This document shows positions 43,176 through 52,033 of a stretch of DNA of 64,000 nucleotides, piece by piece (position 1 is the first letter of the stretch; each line of letters starts with the position of its first letter). The stretch lies in the NCBI GenBank assembly GCA_965279295.1, contig CBDIHQ010000016.1, one strand, 5' to 3'. Under the pieces are notes generated by a model, which had not been told where the DNA came from, made no database searches, and saw only the letters and a list, made by a program, of their open reading frames with translations. The position numbers and the translations under genes were made by a program. Source of the DNA: Aquabacter sp965279295 (GTDB taxonomy: Bacteria > Pseudomonadota > Alphaproteobacteria > Rhizobiales > Xanthobacteraceae).

Positions 43176-45350
43176 TCACAGGAAGCTGATGGGGTCCACA
43201 TCGATGGCGACCCGCAGGTTGCCGGTCACCTTGGGCGCCACCGCGCGCCACGCGCTGAGATAGGCGGACAGGTCGAAGCCGCGCGGCGCCCGCGCGAGCA
43301 GCCGCCAGCGGTGGCGGCCGCGCAGCACGGCGAGCGGCGCCTCTGCCGGGCCGAGCACACGCACCTCCCGGCTGATCGGCGCGCAGGCGGCAAGGCGGCG
43401 GGCATGAGCTTCGGCGGCATGCGCGTCGGTGGCGGAAATCACCAGGCTCGCCATGCGTCCGAACGGGGGCAGGTGCGCTTCCTCCCGCGCCGCGATCTCG
43501 GTCTCGTAGAAGGCCGCGCGGTCGCCCTTCACCAGTGCCTGCATCACCGGGTGCTCGGGCATGTGGGTCTGAATGAAACCGCGCCCCTCGGCCGCGCCGC
43601 GCCCGGCGCGTCCCGCCACCTGATGCACCAGTTGGAAGGTGCGCTCGGCGGCGCGCGGATCGCCATGGCCGAGACCCACATCCGCGTCCACCACGCCCAC
43701 CAGAGCGAGACCGGGGAAATTGTGGCCCTTGGCAACCAGCTGGGTGCCCACCACGATGTCCACTTCACCGCGCGCCACAGCGTCCAGTTCCGCGCGCATG
43801 CGCTCCACCCCGCCGGTAAGATCGCTAGAGAGGACGAGGCTGCGCGCCTCGGGGAACAGCGCCTGCACCTCCTCCTGGAGCCGCTCGACGCCGGGGCCGA
43901 CGGGGATCAGGCTGTCCTTGGCGTTGCAGCTTGGGCAATTCTCCGGAACCGGCGCCTGATAGCCGCAATGGTGGCAGGAAAGGCGGCGGCGAAAGCGGTG
44001 CTCCACCAGCCAAGCCGAGCACGAGGGGCAGCGCATGCGATGCCCGCACGACCGACACACGGTCAGTGGCGCATAGCCGCGCCGGTTGAGGAACAGCAGG
44101 GCCTGCCCGCGGTCCTCCAGGGTTTGCGAGATTTCCTCCACCAGACGCGGCGCGATCCAGCGTCCGCGCGGCGGTCCTTCCTTGCGCAGGTCGATGGGGG
44201 AGAGACCGGGCACCTTGGCGCCGCCGAACCGCTCCGGCAGCGCAAGCCTGATATAGCGCCCGCGCCGGGCGTTCACCTCGGTCTCGATGGAGGGGGTGGC
44301 CGAGGCGAGCACGATCGGCGCGCCGGCAAGCCGGGCCCGCACCACCGCCATGTCGCGGGCATGATAGGCGACGCCCTCGTCCTGCTTGTAGGCGGGGTCG
44401 TGCTCCTCATCGATGATGGTGAGCGCCAAATCGTGGAACGGCAGGAACAGGGCCGAGCGCGCGCCCGCCACCACCCTTACCTCGCCGCTCGCCACGCCCT
44501 GCAGGATGCGCGCTCGCCGCTTGATGGACACCGCCGAATGCCATTCCGCCGGGCGCACGCCGAACCGCCGCGTGAAGCGGTCGAGGAACGCCTGGGTGAG
44601 GGCGATTTCCGGCAGCAGGATCAGCGATTGCCGCCCTTGCCGCAGCGCCTCCGCCACCGCCTCGAAATAGACCTCGGTCTTGCCCGAGCCGGTGACACCG
44701 TCCAGCAGGTGCACGGAAAAGCTCCGCGCCTCCACCGCCGCGCGCAAAGTCGCGGCGGCTTCCGCCTGCGCTTCGGACAGATCGGGCGCGGCGTGGTCGG
44801 GATCTGGCCGTTCTGCCGCCGGTTCCGGCGGCAGAACCACGGTTTCCAACGCCCCGTCGTCGACGAGACCATCGACCACGGAGGTTGAAACCCCGGCCTC
44901 GCGCGCCACATCGCTCTTGGCGCGCAGGAAACCGTCGGCCAGCGCCTCCAGCAGCTTTTCGCGTGCGCTGGTCATGCGGCCCGGCACCTTGCCGGTGGCG
45001 CGCACCCCGACCCGCTCGCGGGCGACGCCGGGGCTCTCCCCATGCTTGAGTGCCAGGCGCAGCACCATGCCGCGCGGCGCGAGGGTGTAGTCCGCCATCC
45101 AGTCGATCAGCTTCAGAAGCTCGGCTGGGAGGGGCTCATAATCGAGCCGTGCCTTCACTGACTTGATCTTCGCGGTGTCCACGGCCTTGCCGTTGGATCG
45201 GCTCGGCCACACGCAGCCCAACATACTGCGGTTGCCGAGCGGCACTTGCACGAGGTCGCCGGGCTGAAGCTCCAGCCCGTCCGGGACGGCGTAGGAATAG
45301 GGGGTGTCGAGCCCGAGGGGCAGGAGGACATCGACGAAGCGCGGGCTCAT
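43176..45350 (-). CDS. priA: Primosomal protein N' (replication restart helicase PriA)
   Basis: The 724-residue 3'-5' helicase reloads the replisome at stalled forks. It has an N-terminal DNA-binding domain ('VDVLLPLGLDTPYSY'), Walker A 'GVTGSGKTEVYF', 'LLPEIALT', a DEAH-type 'IIDEEHDPAYKQ', zinc-binding cysteine pairs between about residues 430 and 475 ('CRSCGHRMRCPSC', 'CHHCGY', 'CPSC') and motif 'GTQLVAKGHNFPGL'. The start at MSPRFVDV (45350) matches the family. It is divergent from obgE. Confidence 0.96.
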   Translation of the reverse strand: MSPRFVDVLLPLGLDTPYSYAVPDGLELQPGDLVQVPLGNRSMLGCVWPSRSNGKAVDTAKIKSVKARLDYEPLPAELLKLIDWMADYTLAPRGMVLRLALKHGESPGVARERVGVRATGKVPGRMTSAREKLLEALADGFLRAKSDVAREAGVSTSVVDGLVDDGALETVVLPPEPAAERPDPDHAAPDLSEAQAEAAATLRAAVEARSFSVHLLDGVTGSGKTEVYFEAVAEALRQGRQSLILLPEIALTQAFLDRFTRRFGVRPAEWHSAVSIKRRARILQGVASGEVRVVAGARSALFLPFHDLALTIIDEEHDPAYKQDEGVAYHARDMAVVRARLAGAPIVLASATPSIETEVNARRGRYIRLALPERFGGAKVPGLSPIDLRKEGPPRGRWIAPRLVEEISQTLEDRGQALLFLNRRGYAPLTVCRSCGHRMRCPSCSAWLVEHRFRRRLSCHHCGYQAPVPENCPSCNAKDSLIPVGPGVERLQEEVQALFPEARSLVLSSDLTGGVERMRAELDAVARGEVDIVVGTQLVAKGHNFPGLALVGVVDADVGLGHGDPRAAERTFQLVHQVAGRAGRGAAEGRGFIQTHMPEHPVMQALVKGDRAAFYETEIAAREEAHLPPFGRMASLVISATDAHAAEAHARRLAACAPISREVRVLGPAEAPLAVLRGRHRWRLLARAPRGFDLSAYLSAWRAVAPKVTGNLRVAIDVDPISFL

Positions 45351-45487
45351 GTTCTTCTTTTGATCCAAGCCGGGTAAAACGTCAAAGCGGCGCGAGCGCA
45401 CATTCGCGCGCCTTATCGTGAGGCTTCTTGCGGGTTGAGACCTTCTGCGGCCTTGCCTTCGCCATCACCCGAGTCTACCTCCGGGCC

Positions 45488-46522
45488 ATGAAATTCCTCG
45501 ATCAAGCCAAGGTCTATGTGCGGTCCGGCGACGGCGGGGCGGGATGCGTCTCGTTCCGGCGTGAAAAGTTCATCGAATTCGGCGGCCCCAACGGTGGGGA
45601 CGGCGGACGCGGTGGCGATGTCTGGATCGAATGCGTGGATGGGCTCAACACCCTCATCGATTATCGCTACCAGCAGCACTTCAAGGCCAAGAAGGGCGAG
45701 CACGGCATGGGCGCCAACCGCACCGGCGCGCGCGGCACCGATGTGGTGCTGAAAGTGCCGGCCGGAACAGAAATCCTCGACGAAGACGAGGAGACGGTGC
45801 TCGCCGACATGACCGAGGTGGGCCAGAAGGTGAGATTGCTGGCGGGCGGAAACGGCGGTTTCGGCAACGCGCAGTTCAAGACCTCCACCAATCAGGCTCC
45901 GCGCCGCGCCAATCCCGGCCTTGAGGGCAAGGAAAAGTGGATCTGGCTGCGCCTGAAGCTGATCGCGGATGCCGGCCTCATCGGCCTGCCCAATGCCGGC
46001 AAGAGCACGTTCCTGGCGGCGACCACCGCCGCCAAGCCGAAGATCGCCGACTATCCCTTCACCACGCTGCACCCCGGCCTCGGCGTGGTGCGGGTTGATG
46101 ACCGCGAGTTCGTGCTCGCCGACATCCCCGGCCTGATCGAAGGCGCGCACGAGGGCGCCGGCATCGGCGATCGCTTCCTGGCCCACATCGTGCGCTGCGG
46201 CGCGCTGCTCCATCTCGTGGATGGCACCTGCGATCACGCGGGCAAGGCTTACAAGACGGTGCGTGCGGAACTTGCCGCCTACGGCCACGATCTCGTGGAC
46301 AAGCCTGAAATCGTCGCCCTCTCCAAGTGCGATGCGCTCTCGCCCGAACTGCTGAAGCAGCAGAAGGAGCGGCTGCAACGGGCGGCAAAGCGCAAGCCGC
46401 TGCTGCTCTCCGCCCAGTCCGGGCAGGGCGTGCAGGAGGCGCTGCGCCTGCTGTTCGACATCGTAAAGACCGCCCGAGCCGAAGAAGTCGAGGCCCATCC
46501 TCGGCCGGAATGGAGGCCTTGA
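45488..46522 (+). CDS. obgE: GTPase ObgE/CgtA
   Basis: The 344-residue GTPase is involved in 50S subunit maturation and the stress response. The glycine-rich Obg domain ('KFLDQAKVYVRSGDGGAGCVSFRREKF', 'FGGPNGGDGGRGGDV') precedes a G domain with 'GLPNAGKSTFL', 'DYPFTTLHPGLGVV', 'DIPGLIEGAHEGAGIG' and 'ALSKCDAL'. It lacks a long C-terminal extension. The start at MKFLDQ is the family start. The usual upstream partners rplU-rpmA are absent here. Toxin-antitoxin genes follow. Confidence 0.96.
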   Translation: MKFLDQAKVYVRSGDGGAGCVSFRREKFIEFGGPNGGDGGRGGDVWIECVDGLNTLIDYRYQQHFKAKKGEHGMGANRTGARGTDVVLKVPAGTEILDEDEETVLADMTEVGQKVRLLAGGNGGFGNAQFKTSTNQAPRRANPGLEGKEKWIWLRLKLIADAGLIGLPNAGKSTFLAATTAAKPKIADYPFTTLHPGLGVVRVDDREFVLADIPGLIEGAHEGAGIGDRFLAHIVRCGALLHLVDGTCDHAGKAYKTVRAELAAYGHDLVDKPEIVALSKCDALSPELLKQQKERLQRAAKRKPLLLSAQSGQGVQEALRLLFDIVKTARAEEVEAHPRPEWRP

Positions 46523-46529
46523 GCTGAAT

Positions 46530-46560
46530 GTGCTAGCATTCCTCGTCGAGGAGCTAGCAC
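46530..46560. promoter_or_regulatory. Palindromic operator before the first antitoxin-like gene
   Basis: GTGCTAGC...GCTAGCAC outer arms and TCCTCG...CGAGGA inner arms give a nearly perfect 31-base palindrome ending one base before the ATG. It covers the ribosome-binding GAGGAG. Such a site fits self-repression by an antitoxin. Confidence 0.7.
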
Positions 46561-46561
46561 C

Positions 46562-46780
46562 ATGGCGCGGCAATTGAACATCCGCACCGACGAAGCGGTG
46601 GAAACCGCCAAGCGGCTTGCTGGCCGCGTAGTTTCGGCGGGTTCTGAAAACCTGACCCCGGAACAAGCGGCCGCCATTCAAGCCCTTTGCAAACTTGGCG
46701 AGGAAGCCGCCAAGTATAAGCTTCCTGGTGCTACTTCCGACCATAGCGACATGTACGACCAGAACGGTCTTCCGTTGTAA
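46562..46780 (+). CDS. VapB-like antitoxin, apparently without its own toxin
   Basis: 72 residues. The N-terminus 'RQLNIRTDEAVETAKRLAGR' looks like a VapB-type DNA-binding and dimerisation segment; the C-terminus 'GATSDHSDMYDQNGLPL' matches the end of the next antitoxin ('DATSDHDWLYGEDGAPK'). No toxin gene sits directly after it; the next gene is another antitoxin with its own operator. It may be a remnant, or it may share the PIN toxin at 47199. Confidence 0.6.
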   Translation: MARQLNIRTDEAVETAKRLAGRVVSAGSENLTPEQAAAIQALCKLGEEAAKYKLPGATSDHSDMYDQNGLPL

Positions 46781-46792
46781 TGGATCCTCATT

Positions 46793-46811
46793 TGTGTACA
46801 CTGTGTACACA
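46793..46811. promoter_or_regulatory. Perfect palindromic operator of the Phd-PIN module
   Basis: TGTGTACA CTG TGTACACA, a perfect palindrome 13 bases before the antitoxin ATG. It overlaps the likely promoter or leader and fits antitoxin/toxin autoregulation. Confidence 0.75.
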
Positions 46812-46824
46812 TTGAGGTCTGGCG

Positions 46825-47202
46825 ATGGCATCTAATCAAGTCAGGATCGGTGTGCGGGAGTTCCGCGCGCACATGGCGGACTACCTGCGCCAGGCCCAGG
46901 AGGGACGCTCCTTCGTGGTGTTCTCACGCGGCGAGCCGATTGCGAGCCTCGGCCCGCCGGCGCCGCCCGCATCGCGAAAGGCGGGTGCTTTGGCGGGGCG
47001 TCTGCATATGGCGCCGGATGTCGACACCCTGCCGGATGATTTTTCCGGCGAGGATCGAGGGGCGACATTCAAGGACCTGACGCCGGCTCAGAAGTCCTTG
47101 CATCAGCGGCTTTCGGAACTGTCCCAGAAAGCGCGTGCGGCAAATCCCGATGCGACATCCGATCATGACTGGCTTTATGGCGAGGACGGCGCACCGAAAT
47201 GA
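46825..47202 (+). CDS. Phd/YefM-family antitoxin with an extended C-terminus
   Basis: 125 residues. The N-terminal Phd fold is 'VRIGVREFRAHMADYLRQAQEGRSFVVFSRGEPIASL'; the toxin-binding part is near 'AGRLHMAPDVDTLPDDF' (about residues 57-73). Unusually about 50 further residues follow, ending in 'DATSDHDWLYGEDGAPK', a tail shared with the antitoxin-like gene upstream. Its stop overlaps the toxin start (ATGA), as expected for a co-translated pair. Confidence 0.85.
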   Translation: MASNQVRIGVREFRAHMADYLRQAQEGRSFVVFSRGEPIASLGPPAPPASRKAGALAGRLHMAPDVDTLPDDFSGEDRGATFKDLTPAQKSLHQRLSELSQKARAANPDATSDHDWLYGEDGAPK

Positions 47203-47594
47203 TTGCGGTGGATTCGTCCGTTCTCATCGCCACATTCATGGCTGAGCCGGACGCAGACAAGTTCCTGCCCATACTGATCGGCACCCCCTGCCTGATTGGC
47301 GCGCCGACGCTTCTGGAAACCCATCTCGTGCTTCGGGGCCAGCGGCATGCCTACGCGACCGACGCCGTGGAACTGTGGCTGGCGGAAACCAGCGCGACCA
47401 TTGTGGCCTTCGATGCAAGGCTCCTTCGCATCGCCCGCAACGCGTTCGACCATTATGGCAAAGGCCGGGGACATCCCGCGGCTCTGAACTTCGGGGATTG
47501 CATGTCATACGCCGTAGCCAAGGCCCATGACGTTCCTCTTCTCTTCAAGGGCGAAGACTTCACCCACACGGATATCCGGCCCGCCGTCGTCTGA
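47199..47594 (+). CDS. vapC: PIN-domain ribonuclease toxin (VapC-like)
   Basis: 131 residues. The PIN acidic residues are all present: Asp5 ('MIAVDSSVLIA'), Glu40 ('PTLLETHLVL'), Asp100 ('LNFGDCMSYAVAKA') and Asp120 ('LLFKGEDF'). VapC toxins cleave specific RNAs, often tRNAs, with Mg2+. The start ATG 47199 overlaps the antitoxin stop by four bases. The module is inserted between obgE and proB, which are usually close neighbours. Confidence 0.93.
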   Translation: MIAVDSSVLIATFMAEPDADKFLPILIGTPCLIGAPTLLETHLVLRGQRHAYATDAVELWLAETSATIVAFDARLLRIARNAFDHYGKGRGHPAALNFGDCMSYAVAKAHDVPLLFKGEDFTHTDIRPAVV

Positions 47595-47667
47595 TCGCAT
47601 CCGCCCCTGTTCCTCCGGCCCCGCTTGGAGTATCGAGGCGGCCCGCTTCCTCTAAAAAAGCCGCGCC

Positions 47668-48798
47668 GTGACCGCCCGAACCCCAGCCCTCGCCGATTTC
47701 CGCCGCATCGTCATCAAGGTGGGCTCCGCGCTCCTCGTGGATTCCGCGCGCGGCAAGGTGCGGCTGGCGTGGCTGACCTCGCTGGCCGAGGACATCGGCG
47801 CGCTGCACCGGCAGGGCAAGGAGATCATGGTGGTGTCCTCCGGCGCCATCGCGCTCGGGCGCACGGTGCTTTCCCTGCCGCGCGGGCCGCTGAAGCTTGA
47901 GGACAGCCAGGCGGCCGCAGCGGTCGGCCAGATTTCGCTCGCCCGCACCTGGGCCGAGGCGCTGGCTCATGAGGATATCACGGCCGGGCAGATCCTGCTC
48001 ACCCTGGGCGATACCGAGGAGCGCAGGCGCTATCTCAACGCCCGCTCCACGCTGGCACGGCTGATGGAATATCGCGCCGTCCCCGTCATCAACGAGAACG
48101 ACACGGTCGCGACCTCAGAGATTCGCTATGGCGACAATGACCGGCTCGCCGCCCGCGTCGCCACCATGGCGAGCGCTGACCTGCTGATCCTGCTCTCCGA
48201 CATCGATGGCCTTTATACGGCTCCGCCGGCGCAGGACCCGAACGCGCAGCATATTCCCGTGGTGCCCCGCATCACCGCCGAGATCGAGGGCATGGCCGGC
48301 GCCGCCGGCTCGGAACTCTCGCGCGGCGGCATGCGCACCAAGATCGAGGCCGGCAAGATCGCCACCTCGGCCGGTACCCACATGATCATCGCCTCCGGAC
48401 ACGGAAAGAACCCGCTGCGCGCGATCCAGGATGGCGGCCGCTGCACCTGGTTTCTCACCGGCGCCACCCCGGCGCGCGCCCGTAAGGCGTGGATCGGCGG
48501 GGCGCTGGAGCCGCGCGGCATTCTTCATCTCGATGCCGGCGCAGTGGCCGCCTTGCAGCGCGGAGCAAGCCTGCTGCCGGCAGGCGTCACCCACGTCGAG
48601 GGCGTGTTCGAGCGCGGCGATGCGGTGCTGTTGCGCGGGCCGGACGGGGCTGAGATCGGACGTGGCCTCGTCGCCTACGACAGCGACCACGCCGAGCGGA
48701 TCCTCGGGCGTGGAACGCCGGAGATCGAGGATATCCTCGGCATGTCGGGCCGGGCCGAGATGGTCCACCGCGACGACATGGTGGTCGGCGCCAAATAG
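47668..48798 (+). CDS. proB: Glutamate 5-kinase
   Basis: The enzyme catalyses the first step of proline synthesis. The 376-residue protein has an amino-acid kinase domain ('IVIKVGSALLVD', 'VVSSGAIALGR', 'PVINENDTVATSEIRYGDNDRLAARVA', 'LLSDIDGLYT', 'GGMRTKIEAGKIATSAGTHM') and a C-terminal PUA domain (about 285-370). The GTG at 47668 is used because no upstream ATG fits; the ribosome-binding site is weak. proA follows after 126 bases. Confidence 0.96.
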   Translation: MTARTPALADFRRIVIKVGSALLVDSARGKVRLAWLTSLAEDIGALHRQGKEIMVVSSGAIALGRTVLSLPRGPLKLEDSQAAAAVGQISLARTWAEALAHEDITAGQILLTLGDTEERRRYLNARSTLARLMEYRAVPVINENDTVATSEIRYGDNDRLAARVATMASADLLILLSDIDGLYTAPPAQDPNAQHIPVVPRITAEIEGMAGAAGSELSRGGMRTKIEAGKIATSAGTHMIIASGHGKNPLRAIQDGGRCTWFLTGATPARARKAWIGGALEPRGILHLDAGAVAALQRGASLLPAGVTHVEGVFERGDAVLLRGPDGAEIGRGLVAYDSDHAERILGRGTPEIEDILGMSGRAEMVHRDDMVVGAK

Positions 48799-48924
48799 GT
48801 GGCTTCTGGCGCTTTTTCCGGGCCGGGGCCATATCTCGCTGAGCCGGGCCCAGGCTGTTGCAGCTTCGCGCGCGGTGGTAAAGATGCCCGAACGGCCGTT
48901 CCGGCCTTACTTGAGAGACGTGTC

Positions 48925-50253
48925 ATGTCCCAGTCCAGCGCCGCCCGTGTCGCCGCCGCTTTCGCGGATCGCGTCGCGCCGCCGGCCGCGCCTGCCGATG
49001 TGGCGGGGACCATGCTCGACATGGGCCGCCGCGCCCGCGTCGCCGGTCGCGCCCTGGCGCTGGCATCTGCCGAAGTAAAGACGCGCGCGCTTCGCGCCGC
49101 CGCTGCCGCCATCCGCTCTGCCGCGCCCCAAATCCTTTCGGCCAATGCGCAGGATCTGGAGCGCGCCCGCGCGGACGGCATGAGCGCCGCTTTCCTCGAC
49201 CGCCTCGCGTTGGACGAGAAGCGCGTTGAGGGCATCGCGGCGGGCGTCGATATGGTGGCGGGCCTGCCCGATCCCGTCGGCGCTGTGACGGAAAGCTGGG
49301 CGCGGCCGAACGGCCTGCAAATCGAACGCGTGCGCACGCCGCTCGGCGTGATCGGCGTGATCTATGAGAGCCGCCCGAACGTGACCGCCGACGCGGCCGC
49401 GCTGTGCCTGCGCGCCGGCAATGCGGTGATCCTGCGCGGCGGTTCGGACAGTCTCCTCTCTTCCCGCGCCATTCACGCCGCTTTCGTTTCCGGCCTCGCC
49501 GAGGCGGGATTGCCGGTGGATGCGGTGCAGTTCGTGCCGTTTGCGGACCGCGCCGCCGTGGGTGCCATGCTCGCGGGGCTGAACGGAACGCTCGATGTGA
49601 TCGTGCCGCGCGGCGGCAAGGGATTGGTGGGCCGGGTGCAGGCGGAAGCCCGCGTGCCGGTGTTCGCCCATCTCGACGGCATCGTGCATGTCTATGTGCA
49701 TGCGGATGCCGACCTCGACATGGCCAAGTCCGTCCTGCTGAACGCCAAGATGCGCCGCACCGGCGTCTGCGGCGCCGCAGAGACGCTGCTGGTGGATCGT
49801 GCGGTGGCAAGTGAAATGCTCGCGCCCCTGGTGAAGATGCTGCTGGATGCCGGTTGCGAGGTGCGCGGCGATGCGGCGACCCTGGCGGTGGACCCCCGCG
49901 TCGTCGCGGCAACGCCGGTGGATTGGGACACGGAATACGAGGACGCGATCATCTCGGCCCGTGTGGTGGAGGGGATCGATGACGCCATCGCCCATATCGA
50001 GGGCCATGGCTCCCACCACACCGATTCCATCATCACTGCGAATGAGGCCGCGGCCGCGCAGTTCCTGGCGGAGGTGGATTCGGCCATCGTCGTCCATAAC
50101 GCCTCGACCCAGTTCGCGGACGGCGGCGAATTCGGTTTCGGCGCGGAGATCGGCATCGCTACGGGCCGCATGCATGCGCGCGGGCCGGTGGGCGCCGAAC
50201 AACTCACCACCTTCAAATATCGCGTGCACGGCTCCGGCCAGACCCGTCCGTGA
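48925..50253 (+). CDS. proA: Gamma-glutamyl phosphate reductase
   Basis: The enzyme reduces glutamyl phosphate to the semialdehyde with NADPH, the second proline step. The 442-residue aldehyde-dehydrogenase-fold protein has 'IERVRTPLGVIGVIYESRPNVTADAAALCLRAGNAVILRGG', the active-site 'LNAKMRRTGVCGAAETLLVD' (Cys near residue 281) and 'EFGFGAEIGIATGRMHARGPVGAEQLTTFKY'. The start at MSQSSAARV is chosen; the upstream frame is proline/glycine-rich and non-family. Its stop overlaps the nadD start by one base. Confidence 0.96.
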   Translation: MSQSSAARVAAAFADRVAPPAAPADVAGTMLDMGRRARVAGRALALASAEVKTRALRAAAAAIRSAAPQILSANAQDLERARADGMSAAFLDRLALDEKRVEGIAAGVDMVAGLPDPVGAVTESWARPNGLQIERVRTPLGVIGVIYESRPNVTADAAALCLRAGNAVILRGGSDSLLSSRAIHAAFVSGLAEAGLPVDAVQFVPFADRAAVGAMLAGLNGTLDVIVPRGGKGLVGRVQAEARVPVFAHLDGIVHVYVHADADLDMAKSVLLNAKMRRTGVCGAAETLLVDRAVASEMLAPLVKMLLDAGCEVRGDAATLAVDPRVVAATPVDWDTEYEDAIISARVVEGIDDAIAHIEGHGSHHTDSIITANEAAAAQFLAEVDSAIVVHNASTQFADGGEFGFGAEIGIATGRMHARGPVGAEQLTTFKYRVHGSGQTRP

Positions 50254-50903
50254 TGGCGGAGGGGGAGGGGAGCCCGGCAGCCGTCGCGTGCGCCGCCCTG
50301 CGCCTGCCGCCTGCCGCCCGTGGCATGCGTATCGGCCTGTTCGGCGGCAGTTTCAATCCGGCGCATGAGGCGCACCGCGCCTCTAGCCTCCTGGCGCTGA
50401 AGCGCCTCGGGCTTGACCGGGTGTGGTGGCTGGTGACGCCAGGCAACCCCTTGAAAGACAACAGCCATCTACCGGCGCTCGCGGCGCGGGTGGACTATGC
50501 CCGGGAGGTCGCGCACCACCCGCTGATTGACGTCACCGGGGCGGAGGCGACGCTTGGCACCCGCTACAGCTACGAGACCGTGGCGGTGCTGACGCGGCGC
50601 ATGCCGCAGGTGCGCTTCGTCTGGATCATGGGCGCGGACAATCTGGTGCATTTCCACCGGTGGCAGCGGTGGCGCTCATTGGCGGATCTCGTGCCGATCG
50701 CGGTGGTGGACCGCATGGGCGCCAGCCTCGGGGCGACCGCCTCCCTGGCCGCGAAAGCACTCGGGCGCTATCGCATCGACGAGAGCGATGCCGCGATACT
50801 TCCAACCCTCAAACCGCCGGCCTGGGTGTTCCTGCACGGCATGAAATCGCCGGTCTCTTCCACCGGCATTCGCGCCGCGCGCCAGGCACGGGAGACGGCC
50901 TGA
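50253..50903 (+). CDS. nadD: Nicotinate-mononucleotide adenylyltransferase
   Basis: The enzyme makes deamido-NAD from NaMN and ATP. The 216-residue protein has 'MRIGLFGGSFNPAHEAHRA' (the H-x-G-H-type motif here with Ala for Gly), 'WWLVTPGNPLK', 'RFVWIMGADNLVHFHRWQRW' and C-terminal 'SPVSSTGIRAARQ'. About 25 extra residues precede the core, since the coupled ATG at 50253 (TGATG with proA) is followed by an in-frame ATG at MRIGLF (50325), which could be the true start. Confidence 0.94.
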   Translation: MAEGEGSPAAVACAALRLPPAARGMRIGLFGGSFNPAHEAHRASSLLALKRLGLDRVWWLVTPGNPLKDNSHLPALAARVDYAREVAHHPLIDVTGAEATLGTRYSYETVAVLTRRMPQVRFVWIMGADNLVHFHRWQRWRSLADLVPIAVVDRMGASLGATASLAAKALGRYRIDESDAAILPTLKPPAWVFLHGMKSPVSSTGIRAARQARETA

Positions 50904-51065
50904 AGGGCGGGGTTGGTTAAGAAGTCTTGATATTTGCCGGTTTTGCAGCCATTCTAGCTGAGCAGCCTCCGGGGGGGCGGCGTCGCCGGTTCCTCAGGTC
51001 GCTGTTCATGAGCGAGAGGACCTGGACCCCTGTCTACATCGGCTTCACTGGCGGCCACCACCCAA

Positions 51066-51428
51066 ATGGCGCCCGCATCGGTCTCCCAAGCGCAACCTGA
51101 CGCCGAGGAGATCCTCGCCCTGGTTCTCGCCCGCCTGGATGACGATAAGTCGGAAGACATCGTCCCCATTGAGCTTCGTGGCAAGACCTCCATCGCTGAC
51201 TTCATGGTGGTTGCTTCCGGCCGTTCGCAGCGGCACGTCGGCGCCATCGCCGAGCACCTCATCGAGGCGCTGAAGGCAGTCGGCATCAAGCGCGTCCGTG
51301 TCGAAGGCCAGCCGGCTTGCGACTGGGTGTTGATCGACGCCGGGGACGTGATCGTCCACGTCTTCCAGCCGGAAGTTCGCAGCTTCTACAACATCGAGAA
51401 GATGTGGTCGGGCACCTCTCCCTCCTGA
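51066..51428 (+). CDS. rsfS: Ribosomal silencing factor RsfS
   Basis: The 120-residue protein binds L14 and blocks subunit joining in starvation. Family blocks are 'DKSEDIVPIELRGKTSIADFMVVASGRSQRHVGAIAEHL', 'VEGQPACDWVLIDAGDVIVHVFQPEVRSFYNIEKMW'. It lies between nadD and rlmH in the conserved order. Confidence 0.96.
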   Translation: MAPASVSQAQPDAEEILALVLARLDDDKSEDIVPIELRGKTSIADFMVVASGRSQRHVGAIAEHLIEALKAVGIKRVRVEGQPACDWVLIDAGDVIVHVFQPEVRSFYNIEKMWSGTSPS

Positions 51429-51469
51429 TCGGGGCGGGTGCACCTGTCTTGATCATCTGAGGGCGCGCC

Positions 51470-51952
51470 GTGCGCATTCTGATCGCCTGCGTCGGCCGCA
51501 TGAAGGCCGGCGCCGAGCGCGACTTGGTCGCGCGCTATCTCGACCGCGCGAAGGCGGGGGGACGCTCCCTCGGCCTCAGCGGCTTCGACGTCATAGAATT
51601 TTCCGAATCGTCCGCCCGCCGCTCCGAGGACCGCATGGCCGAGGAAGGCGCGAGCCTGATCGCCGCGCTGCCGTCTGGTTCGCGGCTGGCGGTGCTGGAC
51701 CCGCGTGGGAAAAGCCTGTCTAGCGAGGACTTTTCGGCTCGAATCGGCAACGACCGAGACGCGGGGGCGGGTGCCTTCTGCTTCATGATCGGCGGCGCCG
51801 ACGGGCTGGCTGATGTCGCCCGCAGCCGCGCCGACCTGATGATTTCCTATGGCGCCGCAACCTTTCCCCACCAATTGGTGCGGGTGATGCTCGCGGAACA
51901 GCTTTATCGCGCCACCACGATCCTCTCGGGCCACCCCTACCACCGGGCCTGA
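51470..51952 (+). CDS. rlmH: 23S rRNA (pseudouridine-1915-N3)-methyltransferase
   Basis: The 160-residue SPOUT methyltransferase has 'RILIACVGRMKAGAERDLVARYLDRA', 'LAVLDPRGKSLSSEDFS', 'FMIGGADGL' and the family end 'LAEQLYRATTILSGHPYHRA'. It starts with GTG at 51470 after a GAGGG. It lies 41 bases after rsfS. Confidence 0.96.
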   Translation: MRILIACVGRMKAGAERDLVARYLDRAKAGGRSLGLSGFDVIEFSESSARRSEDRMAEEGASLIAALPSGSRLAVLDPRGKSLSSEDFSARIGNDRDAGAGAFCFMIGGADGLADVARSRADLMISYGAATFPHQLVRVMLAEQLYRATTILSGHPYHRA

Positions 51953-52033
51953 CGGCGCAGAATTGTGAAACCGGCGACAGCAGGCGTCGCATGGTTTACG
52001 TCTGCTCAACTTCGCAGGCTTAAGCTTCCGTTC

